DNA from: Trametes villosa
Lineage: Eukaryota > Basidiomycota > Agaricomycetes > Polyporales > Polyporaceae
Direction of reading: 5' to 3'
DNA length: 64,000 nucleotides
Assembly: GCA_002964805.2 (NCBI GenBank)
Contig: PUDQ02000010.1
Location: 806,001 to 870,000 of the forward strand
A program made the position numbers and the translations under genes. Each line of letters opens with the position of its first letter. Positions within the stretch are counted from its first letter, which is position 1. This document shows, piece by piece, positions 47,749-57,833 of this stretch. The notes beneath the pieces are model-generated. The model saw only the letters and a list, made by a program, of their open reading frames with translations, did no database searches and was not told the DNA's origin.

Positions 47749-49290
47749 CGCGGCGGGCGTGGTCGTGTTCCGGGCGTGCGGGGGCGTGCGCGTCGGCGGC
47801 GGTCGGGTCGGCGGGTCTGTGCGAGGGGTGAGAGGACAGACGAGAGACAAGAGACAACCGGCGTGGGGACGGCTCCAGCGCGGTGGGCGTTTTTATGACC
47901 GAGTTCTCTGAATTTTCGTGCGGCGCAAGCGGTTGTCGTACGACCCGGCTAAATGGGACTCGCCTTTTTCCGCACGTGGCTTCCCCGCCCAGGGCCCACT
48001 CCCCCGCAGCCTCGCTCCTCTGGCCGGCTCCAGCCACCACTCGATCCTCGCTCTGACACCCATCGACCGCGCAATGAATATTGAGTGGCATCATTGCACG
48101 ACTCGTCAGAGGAATGCCGCGGTGCTCATTCGTTCAATGCCCGCGCTCGTATCATGGTCGTCGTGGGCGCTTATGCAACGCTCATGACAAATCCGGAAAG
48201 CTTCACGTTTATTCAATGAACGCAGCCGCGGCAGTGCAGCATCGATGTATGTGGCTTCAAATTGACCACCCAAACCGCACTAGTACTTTGAAGTAGTGCA
48301 GGCCACCGCTGTGGGAGAGAGGAAGGAACTTACCTGGGGGTCAGGCTGAGACGCCGAAGGTTCGTTTGAGGTCGTCTCGGCCGTGAGGCGTATGGAGCCC
48401 AGAGAGAGTAAACGATGAGGCCTAGGCGAAGCGGGATGCTGAAGCTATGAGAGCTGACTAGAACAAAGCGTCATCAAGCTGGGAGGTTCGTGGGGGGAAT
48501 AAAATGTGGGTCTCATTCGTCGGCGGGACCTCGCCTTTTGTACAGAATGCGCAGCCTCGCGCCCGTGCTCGCGGTCGAAGCCCTTCGCGCTTCGTTCGTA
48601 GCTACATGTCGTTCAGGAGGGGCCGCATCGTGAAGATATGTCCGTGAAATGAGAAGAACCACGCCCGGCCTTCAGCCACCCGCTCGACGCGTCGATCTCG
48701 AAGGAATGTCTCGGCGCGTGATCGTTCTGCCCGACGCGTCCCATATTGACGTACGCGCGTCGCTGACCAGACGACCGCGGGTGATCGCGTCGCCGACCAC
48801 AGCTGCCTACCGTCTTTGAGATGTCAACGTCTTCGCAAGCTTCGACTGCCGAGTGTCTGTAGGGACGGGACAGATGATGAAATGAGAGAATAGAGAAAAG
48901 CGAGAGAACGAGGGACAGAGAGAGCGAACCAGTCCGAATCCAGAGAACAATCGAGATTTGCGTGAAAGGTCCTTGATGCCGAAGCCCTTCGCCTGTACGA
49001 GAGCGCCACCCCTTTGGTTCGTCGTACGTCGACCGTCGTCTGTCGAGTTTCTACGCGGACGCGCGTCTTGATGTGTATCGGGCGCTCGTGACCGCGTACT
49101 TGCCTATTTTGGCGTTCTGCGAGGATTTGACATCAACTGTTTCTCTCTTCCACACCGCGGGTAGCCCCGCATTACTTCATACCTTGAATTCTCGAACCTT
49201 ATGAGCCGCTGTGTTGACTTCGAACACTAGATCTGCGGGAGAGACTCAGGAGCGCGTGTAGTCAAGTCAATTTTCATCCACGCACACGTT
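47749..49290. other. Intergenic, no supported gene
   Basis: About 1.5 kb. It contains the ERG25 promoter side. Between 48300 and 49250 there are splice-like words on the minus strand (for example CCCAGGTAAGTTCC at about 48325-48340) but no open exon to attach to them, so a non-coding or UTR exon is possible but unproven. Confidence 0.35.
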
Positions 49291-50938
49291 CTACACTACA
49301 GGAGGCGAGGGCTCGCCCACCTCCGAGCCGTAACGCGGCGGAGGCGCGAGGAACAGCTGATGCATCTCCTCCTCGACATGGCGCAGGCGCGCCACCTCCT
49401 CCCGCAGCACCGCAACCTGAGTGCGCAGGGTGGGCTCCCTCGCGAGCTCAGAGGGTGAGCGCAATCCAGGAGGAGAAACAGGGTGTGGCACCCCGCCGTC
49501 CATACGGTCCGCATTCTTCTCCTCGGTCGTCCCGAGGCCACCCCACCCCACGGCCGGAGAATTGGCGCCGCCGCTCACGCCGTCTCCAAGGAGAGGAGGC
49601 TGAGGAGAGAAGCATGAGCGACGCACCGTCTGCGAGTAACAATGTGTGGTCTCACCATTTCCCCTCCAAGGCTGGCGCTGTGGTGTGTGGCGAATGCGAC
49701 GCTCGGAGCTGGTGAGCCCGAGCGTGAACGCGCGAGCGACGATGCCCTTCGCAGCGGCTCCCGTACGTTTCCCGCCCAGGGCGTCACCTGGGCGTCCGAG
49801 TGTTCCAGGGCATCCCGACGCCGCTTACGAAGGAAGAAGACGACTAGCAGCAGCAGGCCGAGGGCAACAACCCCGCCGGCCACGCCGCCTGCAATGGCTC
49901 CGATTGGTGGTGATTTCGTTGAGCTTGAACTGGATGCCGAGAACGGGGTTGGCGAAGGTAAGGCTGACGAGGGGGAGGCCGACGGTAGGGAAACGGACAG
50001 TGGGGATCCTGGTAATGAGAAGTGCTGTATGCTCGACGAGTTTGAGCTGGATATCGGGGAAGGTGACGTTGACGATGCAGAGGCCGGCGATGCGGAGGCG
50101 GGCAATACAGCAAGCGACGAAGAGGTTTGCGTCGATGAGATGGACGCCGTCGAAGACGACAATGGCGAGGACTGGCTGGTGGCGGTGGTGGACGTGCTAG
50201 TCACACTAGAGAAAGACACGAAGTAAGAACGAAGCCGACGTCCTTCAAGGGTGTTAGAACTTACGTGTCGGTATTCGGTAACAGGGGGACAAGCGAGGAA
50301 ACAAGCGGCGCGTCGCCCTCCTCCACGGTATACACCATGTTGTCGAACAGCAGCACAGAGTCCTTGGGCCCGCCCGCGCTGATCTCGATAGTGTGCGCCG
50401 CGTTCGCCAGGCCCCCCATCTGGAACACGGGCACCTGGTACATAATCGCGCCCGCGGAAAATACAGGGTGTTGCGGGACGTTTTCATACTGGCCCACTTG
50501 CACCCCATCCACCGAGAAGGCGAGGTTCACGTACGTCGGCGTGTCGCTGCTGAAGTTGGGGACGATGAAGTACACGTACACGGCCGTCCCCGTGAACGAG
50601 GCGGTGATTGTGTGCGGGATGCCGGGGTCGGCGCGGTACGTGGAATCGTGCCAGGTTCCATTCACCGTCTGCGCGATGTCGATGATCGAGTTGGGGATGA
50701 AAGCGCAGGGGGGCGTGCAGTCGAGGCCTTGCTTCCAGTCGTCCTGGGTCCCGGAAGGGGGCCCGTACACCGGCTTCGCGCCCGTGACGCTGTCGCCGAG
50801 CTCATCGTCTATCGTGCGGTTGACTAGGATGCCCGCGGCCCCAGTCGAATATGAACCCAGTATGAAGAAGAGGAAGAGGAAAATATGCCGAAGAGCGGTT
50901 CGGCGCCAGTGGGAGGCCACGACAAGCAGCCTGTACAT
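49291..50938 (-). CDS. Receptor-like single-pass membrane protein, copy B
   Basis: Three exons (50938-50265, 50205-49656, 49599-49291) join in frame to 510 aa. The third intron-exon step (a 56-nt intron, 49655-49600) is required because the frame changes across it, and copies A, C, D and E have an intron at the same place. N-terminal signal sequence (HIFLFLFFILGSYSTGAAG); ectodomain with LVNRTIDDELGDSVTGAKP, CTPPC, NGTWHDSTYR, FTGTAVYVYFIVPN and LLFDNMVYTVEE; long Ser-rich stalk; TM IGAIAGGVAGGVVALGLLLL with RKRRR; coiled coil (LRTQVAVLREEVARLRHVEE); end APPPRYGSE (PPxY). Most diverged ectodomain in the tandem group (for example YENVPQHPVFSAG). Likely a cell-surface or wall-associated protein; ligand unknown. 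Confidence 0.88.
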
Positions 50939-51899
50939 AGCAAAAACGAGTGTCGGTAAGGTCAGAGTCGCAGTGGAAGAGCAAAGGAGCGACAGGGAGA
51001 CTCACCCCGAGTCGGCGCGCAGCCGTCACTGGCTCGCACTCAGTAGCATGCCGCTCTAGATCCGACTAGTCCGCATTGATTCTGTTATGTGGTGTTCATC
51101 ATGGCAGTTTGCCAACAGTGCTGCCAACACGACGCCGGCGCGGGGCCCTCCGAGAAGTTGTTCGACCGCCGTTATCCTGAGCGTGCCGCCGTACCGTAAG
51201 AAGAACTGTCAAGGATGTCTTGGCTTGTGACCTTCGGCGCGGACGTAGTAGTGCACAGTATCATGATGTTCAGTTCGCCCCGTGAAGTTTTCCAGGCACT
51301 TCAGGTTTGTGATCGAGGTACTGGCAGTGCGAAGACATAGAAGCGATGTTCCTGTCGTGGCCGCAAAGTCCAAGAAAACGCAAGCGAGGAGGGAAGAGCC
51401 CGGGAGGGTGAGGATTTCTGGTTCCTAGTAAACGTATACGTACTTGATGGTCAGGGTGATGCCGCAGATGCGAACAAACCGCAGACGCTGCAAGGCTGCC
51501 TCTGGAATCCACGGCGCAGTCGAGTTTGGGTTCTGGGGGAGTTCGGTTTGAGAGTCGCGGCGCTATTAGGTCTATAGTAAATCCAGAAAACATCAAGTCC
51601 TTGATCGATCTGCAAAGTTGAGTCGTGGTATGAAGGTAAGAGTGATAAGCGCCCGTGTGCCCTACGTAGACTCGGAATTCCTTTCGACGGCAGCTAATAT
51701 TTGTGCGGGGCCTCGGGTTCGCCGTCATAGCTTGGAAGAAGCCACTCTATAGGTATATAGCAATGCGTTACTACCACCAGACGCTAGACCCAGCGTCCTA
51801 GGGAGTTTAGCTTCCATGATGTTTGCTTTAGTACGAGACGGCACGACTCACCATATAAACCAGATGAAAATATTGCGGCTGTCGCGAAGATGCGCACCA
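50939..51899. other. Spacer between copies B and C
   Basis: 960 bp. Unlike the C-D and D-E spacers it shows no recognisable GPI18 piece. A long frame at 51270-51728 (-) has no domain. The promoter block conserved in A, C and D is hardly recognisable here (AAACTGCCA at about 51105-51113, minus strand). Confidence 0.4.
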
Positions 51900-53522
51900 T
51901 TATCCCATAGTTCCATGAGATGAGGAGTCGCGTCCGTCCACATCGTAACGCGGCGGAGAGGAGAAGAACAGCTGGTGCATCTCCTCCTCAACATGGCGCA
52001 GGCGTGCCACCTCCTCCTGCAGCACTGCGACCTGGGCGCGCAGAGCGGGCTCTCTCGTAGGCGCGAGGGGCGGGTGCACGCTAGTACCCGATGCGGAGGA
52101 TGATAGATCGCCATCCCTACGGCTCGTACTCTTCTCATCAGCGGTCCCTGGCACCTCCCAGCCCGCGGATACAGAGTAAGTGCTCCCCGGGTCATGGTGT
52201 CGGAGGAGAGGAGGCTGCGCAGGAATGTGTGAGTGACGCTCGGCCCGCAGTGAGAAATATCTCCTCACCATGTACACCGAAGGACTCATGTCGTGATATG
52301 TAGCGAATGCAGCGCTTGTAGCTAGAGAATCTGGGCGTTCCGACCGTGCGAACGGCGACGACACCTTTCGCGGCGGCTCCCGTATGTCCCCTATCCACGG
52401 TGTGACCCGGCGGTGTGAGGGTTCTGAAGAGTTGCGGCGCCATTTGCGGAAGAAGAGAATGACCAGTAGCAGCAGGACAAGAGCGGCAACGCCGCCTACC
52501 ACTCCGCCTACAGTGGCACCGATTGATTGTGTATTCGATGGACTCGAACTTGTTACCGAGATTGAGCTTGACGAAGATGAGGCTGACGGTGGGGAGGCTG
52601 ACTGCGGAGAGACTGGGGAAGGGGAAGATGGTGTGCTGGATGAGGTCGAGCTGGATGCCGGGGATGGAGCCGACGATGTGGGGGCTAGCGAGGCGGAAAT
52701 GGGCGATACGGAACTGGCTGTCACAGATGATACTCGTGTTGAGATGAGCGATGTCAGAGATGAGACTCGCGATGGTTGACTAGTGGTGACAGAAGACGTG
52801 CTCATCACACTGGTGCTAGGGGCACACACGAGCTCATGAGTTAACCAAGCAATCTGCAAAAGAGCTGAGACCTACGACTGTATAGATGGCGGGGGCAATG
52901 AGTGGGACACTTCCGGTTCGACCTCCTCCGCAGTGTATACCATATTATCAAAGAGCAGGAGGGAGTCGTTGGGGCCGTCCGCACTGACTTCTATAGTATG
53001 CTTCGCATTGGCAAGGTCCGTCGCGTGGAAGACCAGAACCTGGTAGAAGATCGCGGTGGTGCGTTCGGGGGAATGCAGGTATCGGCCGCGGTCCGTGCCG
53101 TCGATCGCGAAGGTTAGGTTGACAAGCGTTGGCGTGTTATTGATGTTGGGCACGATGAAGTAGACGTAGACTGCCGTCCCAGTGAAAGACGCAGTAATGG
53201 TATGAGGTGTGCCGTCCTCGGTGCGGTATGTCGCGTCGTGCCAAGTTCCGGCGAAAGCCTGCGAAACGTCGATGACTTTGTTGGGTATGAAGACGCAAGG
53301 GGCTACACAATTCAGGCCTTGCTTCCAGTCGTTGTCGGGGCCAGATCCGCTAGGGCCATACACCGGCTTTACACCGGTGACGCTGTCGCCGAACTCGTCG
53401 TCAATGGTGTGGTTCACCTGCGCGCTGAATGTGCCGATGGGGTATGAACACAGCAAGGTAATGAGCCGGAGCTGTTGGAGAACAACTCGAGACCATCGAG
53501 AGCCAAACAGTGGGCTGAGCAT
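51900..53522 (-). CDS. Receptor-like single-pass membrane protein, copy C
   Basis: Three exons (53522-52876, 52815 or 52809-52269, 52214-51900) join in frame to about 502 aa. Signal sequence near the N-terminus (LRLITLLCSYPIGTFSA). Ectodomain: QVNHTIDDEFGDSVTGVKPV, CVAPC, AGTWHDATYR, FTGTAVYVYFIVPN, LVNLTFAIDG, LLLFDNMVYTAEE. The NRT glycosylation sequon of other copies is NHT here. Ser/Thr-rich stalk, TM ATVGGVVGGVAALVLLLLVI with a basic flank (RKWRR), coiled coil (LRAQVAVLQEEVARLRHVEE), end SSPPRYDVD (PPxY). The first donor is GTAGGT, unusual but shared in type with copy E. The 54-nt second intron is a multiple of three, so retained-intron product would also be in frame. Confidence 0.87.
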
Positions 53523-53559
53523 AGCAGAGCGAGCGGCGTCGTGACTGACGGCGGGCGAA

Positions 53560-53765
53560 GGTCAATTTATACCAGCCCCCGAGATATCGATGCGAGTGAA
53601 CGCCGAATCATATCGCTACGAAGCGTGAACGGTGGCAGTTCGCATCTACCGGCGCAAGTCAAAGGCGACCCCTTTGCTGGTATAGCTGCACAATACGTGA
53701 TATTCAGTAGGGCTCGTTTAGTGATCAACAGATTGCAACACCTGCTTCTATGACGAACTGTCGAG
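53560..53765 (-). promoter_or_regulatory. Conserved upstream block of receptor copy C
   Basis: On the minus strand contains GTTCGTCA...GCAGGTGTTG (53765-53740), GATGCGAACTGCCACCGTTC (53646-53627) and TATAAA at about 53572. Homologous to the block upstream of copy A, which is more than 20 kb away and in the opposite orientation. Confidence 0.55.
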
Positions 53766-53844
53766 GGACAACGCCACAAGCTTCGCCCAGAATGATGGCA
53801 GGACGGTCAATTGCGGTAGTTACTAGTTATGAACTCCCCGAAAG

Positions 53845-53950
53845 CATGCGACCGAGAATCCCACAGTCCAGTACGCCAGGGACATGGACACCATCACTCG
53901 AAGCACGGTGCATGAAGAGAGTAAGAGGAGATGATGACTCACGCGCGTAT
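53845..53950 (-). pseudogene. 3' fragment of GPI18 between copies C and D
   Basis: Translation on the minus strand contains LLLLSSCTVLRVMVSMSLAYW, matching the end of GPI18 (LSLLLLFASHTQIVLRTAAS then MPLTYW). Frame breaks and mutations follow. The adjoining sequence 53972-54013 is shared with the D-E spacer (CTTGGGCT.ACTGC.ACAAAT), so both spacers come from the same duplication unit. Confidence 0.65.
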
Positions 53951-54137
53951 TCGCGAAGACAGCATGCACAGCCTTGGGCTTACTGCCACAAATACTAGTA
54001 AGTAGAAGCAACTCCACGGTCGTAACGCGTAAGTATTGGCAAAATCCCTAATGAAGTATTGTCCCAGCAACGCGCTAGCTTTGAACTACAAATATGACCA
54101 CGTAAAACACTCCCAACGAGCATCAGAACATGTATTA

Positions 54138-55505
54138 TCACCCCACAGCCCCGAATGACGAGCCCAAGGAGTGGCGTTCCTCCGAGCGGTCGTAACGCGG
54201 CGGAGAGGGGAGGTACAGCTGATGCATCTCCGCCTCTACATGGCGCAGACGCGCTACCTCTTCTTGCAGTACAGCAACCTGAGCATGGAGCGCTGGTTGT
54301 CCAGTACTCGGTATCGCGGCGTTTCGGTGGCTCGGGAAGCCATCGTCGCCCGCTCCTACAGCCGTGCTTGCTCGGCGCGAGGTAGTCATGGCCGAGGATA
54401 TAAACGACTTCGTATGCCCGGAGGAGCCGTCTTCCAGCTGCGTCAGCTAGTGAGCAGGGGCGGGTAAGCAATGCATGGTTGATAAAAATGCTATGTATCC
54501 TCTCACCGAGTCTAGGTAAGCGCGTGAGGAGGCAGGTGTGAATTTGACCACCAGGGAGGACTGGGACGCATCCGGGGCGCCCGATGAGGTATCTCGGAAA
54601 GCCGCTTCAGGCTGAGCGTGTTCGGCCAACGATGGATGAGGATAGCTGAGCGTGGCTCTGGAAGGGCCATGGCGCCTTCTGCGGAGGTGGAGGAACAGAA
54701 GCAGCAGGGCGAGTACCGTGACGCCGCCGGCCACGCCGCACGCAATGGCATCGATCGTAGTCTTGGCACCCGACGAGTTGGATGGTGTCATTGTAGAAGA
54801 GGTTGGTGCCGGAGTGGCTACGGACGCGCTGAGATATGTGTCAGTATGAGCATCATGGTGTGAATGATGAGCAGCTTACGTGGGAGTTGACGGGGGATCG
54901 GTCTCCTCGGCGGTATACACCATGTTATCAAACAGCAGGAGGGAGTCATTGGGGCCGTCTGCGCGGACTTCGATGGTGTGTCCCGCGTTCGCCAGGTCCG
55001 TCGTATGGAAAACGAGCGTTTGGTAAAGGATTGTTGTGGTGATATCGGGCATGTGGAGGTATTCGCCGCGATACGTGCCGTCGATTGTGAAGCTGACGTT
55101 AACGAGCGTCGTCGCAACGGGGTTGAAGTTGGGCACGATGAAGTAGACATAGACGGCCGTCCCGGTAAACGGCGCGGTGATGGTATGAGGCGTGTTTCCG
55201 GTGGCGCGGTATGTCGAGTCGTGCCACGTCCCGTTGACGGCCTGCGACGGGTCGACGACGGCGTTGGGAAGGAAGACGCAGGGCGTCACGCAGTCCAGAC
55301 CTTGCTTCCAGTCGGCGTAGAAGTCAGACCCGCTGGGCGCGTACACGGGTTTTGCGCCGGTGACACTATCACCGTACTCATCGTCAATGGTGCGGTTAAC
55401 CTGCATGCCGAATGCGCCGATGCGGGACAAAGACAGTAAGGTAAAGAGCAAGATCCGAGAAAGGACGATGCGATGCGGGTGAGAGCTGGACAGTGGGATG
55501 AGCAT
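54138..55505 (-). CDS. Receptor-like single-pass membrane protein, copy D (short stalk)
   Basis: Three exons (55505-54880, 54828-54507, 54446-54138) join in frame to 418 aa. Signal sequence (IVLSRILLFTLLSLSRIGAF). Ectodomain: QVNRTIDDEYGDSVTGAKPV, CVTPC, NGTWHDSTYR, FTGTAVYVYFIVPN, LVNVSFTIDGTYRGEYLHMP, LLLFDNMVYTAEE. The stalk is only about 25 residues, against 90-150 in A-C. TM segment AIACGVAGGVTVLALLLLFL with RRRR. Tail contains LEDGSSGHTKSF, closely shared with copy E, then coiled coil (LHAQVAVLQEEVARLRHVEA) and PSPPRYDRS (PPxY). D and E form a close pair by stalk length, tail and intron sequence. Function unknown. Confidence 0.88.
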
Positions 55506-55559
55506 AGCGGTATGAGCAGCGTCGTAGACGGTCGGTTTACCGGGGAGACGAGATGAGGG

Positions 55560-55740
55560 ATTGGGGCGAAGGTCGTTATAATAACGTCGTGGTACGGATG
55601 CGGCGTTCAGCTGCATCATATCGCTGTGAAGCACGAAGGGTGGCAGTTCGCATCTACTAACGCGAGTGAAAGGGAACACATACACCTAGGTGGCTGCACG
55701 ATGCATGATATTCAGTACAGCTCGTGTACGGACGGACAGA
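55560..55740 (-). promoter_or_regulatory. Conserved upstream block of receptor copy D
   Basis: Minus strand carries GATGCGAACTGCCACCCTTC at 55654-55635 and GTACCACGA at about 55597-55589, both also upstream of copy A. A weak TATA-like TTATTATAA follows. Confidence 0.5.
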
Positions 55741-55794
55741 TGACAACGCTTACATCTTTGACGAGGAATAGAAGTCGTAGTCAGCTGCGTCTGG

Positions 55795-55930
55795 AATAGT
55801 AACAGAACCGCTCGATTGGGAGTTGTGCCGCAACCCAGTATGCCAGGAGCATATGGGCCGCCACCGGGTGCACGATCTGCGCGTGTGGCGTAAAGATAAG
55901 CAAGGGGGAGTGGATGGACACGCGAATCGT
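55795..55930 (-). pseudogene. 3' fragment of GPI18 between copies D and E
   Basis: The plus-strand word CGCTCGATTGGGAGTTGTGC (55809 on) aligns with CGCTCGACCAGGAGCTGTGC near 57928 in the intact GPI18, and the match continues about 115 bp through CACGATCTGCGCGTG. Small indels break the frame. It covers only the last third of the final GPI18 exon. Confidence 0.75.
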
Positions 55931-56142
55931 CGATGAAGGCGCGTAGAGCCTTGGGCTCACTGCTACAAATCAGTAGAAGCAACCCCCTGCTCGTATTGCG
56001 CTACAGTCACATTACAAAATGCGAAATATTGTCCTGGAAAAGTCAGCTCCCATCTCGAACTACGCGAGCGCGAAACTGCAGAACTCACCATGTAAACCAA
56101 GGGAAAACACCGTCGACGGGCGCGAGCACGCATACCGCTATA

Positions 56143-57543
56143 TCACATCGCAGTCGCCGACGACTCTGTCCCGCCCTCCTCGAGATCGTAACGCGGCGGA
56201 GGCACGAGGAGTAGCTGATGCATCTCATCTTCCACGTGGCGGAGGCGCGCCATCTCCTCCTGTAGTGCAGCAACCTGAGCGTGTAGCGTTGAATCGCTCG
56301 TACTCGTGGGAGGCGTGTGCGTGCGAGGAGGGGAATTCGACGGCGTGACAGCTCCACGGTCTGGGATCTTCACTTTGACGCCTCCGTCGGCCTTGCTAGT
56401 TGGGCGTGATGCAGTCGTGGGTACCAACGACTTGGTATGTTTGGAGGACCCCCCTTCAAGAGGAGTGCTCTAGCGTGCGGTGCGGATGAGCGGCGAGCGG
56501 TCGAGAAGATCCTAAGTATGTTCTTACCAGGTCCACGTAAGCGCGCGGGGAAGCAGGCGCAAGTCGGATGACTCCAGGCGTGTCATGAGCGTTCGGGGGA
56601 ATGTCCCAAAAGGGCACCTGTGTGTCTACGGCTGACGGTGGGTCGAAGAAGCCAGGCGTGGGTTGCGAAGTCCGATCACGATGGGGCCTTTGACAGAGGC
56701 AGAGGAGTAGTGCGAGAATAATCAGTCCCAGCACCCCAACGCCGGCGGCCACGCCACCTATGATGACGCCGACGGGCGTCGCAGTGGACGAGCTCGATCG
56801 GTTTACCACGGGAGAGGTCGGTGTCGGAATCTCTGCGCCTGTAGACCTACTAACAGGGCGAGGTCAGTACAAGCGCCATCGAACAGTAGGTCCGCAGCCT
56901 ACGTGGAAGTGATACCAAGCTCGGATGTTGAGGCAGGACCGTCCTCCTCGGCTGTGTACACCATGTTGTCAAACAGCAGGAGGGAGTCGTTGGGACCGTC
57001 CGCGCGGATTTCGATGAAGTGTCCTGTATTGGTGAGGTCCGTCGTGTAGAAAGCGAGCGTGTGGTACAAGATCGTGGTGCTGCTGTCGGGCATGTGCAGG
57101 TATTGACCGCGAGTAGTGCCGTCGATCGCAAAGGAGAGGTTTACGAGTGTCGGCGTCAAGGGGTTGAAGTTGGGTACGATGAAGTAGACGTAGATGGCCG
57201 TCCCAGTGAACGGCGCACTGATGGTGTGGGGTGCACCGTCTCCGGCGCGGTATGTTGCATCGTGCCATGTCCCGTTGACGGTCTGCGAAACGTCGATGAC
57301 GCTGTTGGGTATGAAGACGCAGGGATTAACACAGTCCAGGCCCTGTTTCCAGTCGTTGTCGGCGCCCGAGCCAGAAGGGCCGTACGTCGGCTTCACACCT
57401 GTGAGGCTGTCGCCGTATTCATCGTCGATGGTGCGGTTGACTAGGATGCCGGTGATGCCAAAAGGGTAGGAGATCAAGAGGAAGAGGTGCCAGCTCTGCC
57501 AGAGAGCGGCACGGAGCCAGCGTGAGCCACGAGGGCTGAACAT
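56143..57543 (-). CDS. Receptor-like single-pass membrane protein, copy E
   Basis: Three exons (57543-56903, 56849-56528, 56469-56143) join in frame to 429 aa. Signal sequence (LWQSWHLFLLISYPFGITG). Ectodomain: LVNRTIDDEYGDSLTGVKPT, CVNPC, NGTWHDATYR, FTGTAIYVYFIVPN, LVNLSFAIDGTTRGQYLHMP, LLLFDNMVYTAEE. Short stalk, TM VGVIIGGVAAGVGVLGLIIL, then a Cys-rich juxtamembrane CLCQR that other copies lack. Tail GGSSKHTKSL as in D; coiled coil (LHAQVAALQEEMARLRHVED); end VPPPRYDLE (PPxY). The second acceptor is CTAG at 56470, chosen because it restores the frame shared with D. It lies 290 bp behind the GPI18 stop, and is therefore the copy closest to the presumed founder position. Confidence 0.88.
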
Positions 57544-57833
57544 GGTGGGGCGGATATTGTGGGAGCCAGTAGAGTATGGAGAGAAAGCGGGAGAGGGTTC
57601 ATTTGTAACCCGAGCAAGGTTGAGTGCACGTTCGACGTCCTTGTATGGACCAAACTAGACGTCGCATTGTGCCACCGACAGTTCGCAGCCATACGAGTAT
57701 AAGTCGAGCCGAGGGCTGTTGCCAACGTAACTGCACAAGGCATGATAATCAGTATAATCCGCAGATAGACAGGCAAATCCCGACGCCACCTAGATCCTCG
57801 ACACTCTCGTTTGGACGCCGTGGTATGTCCACC

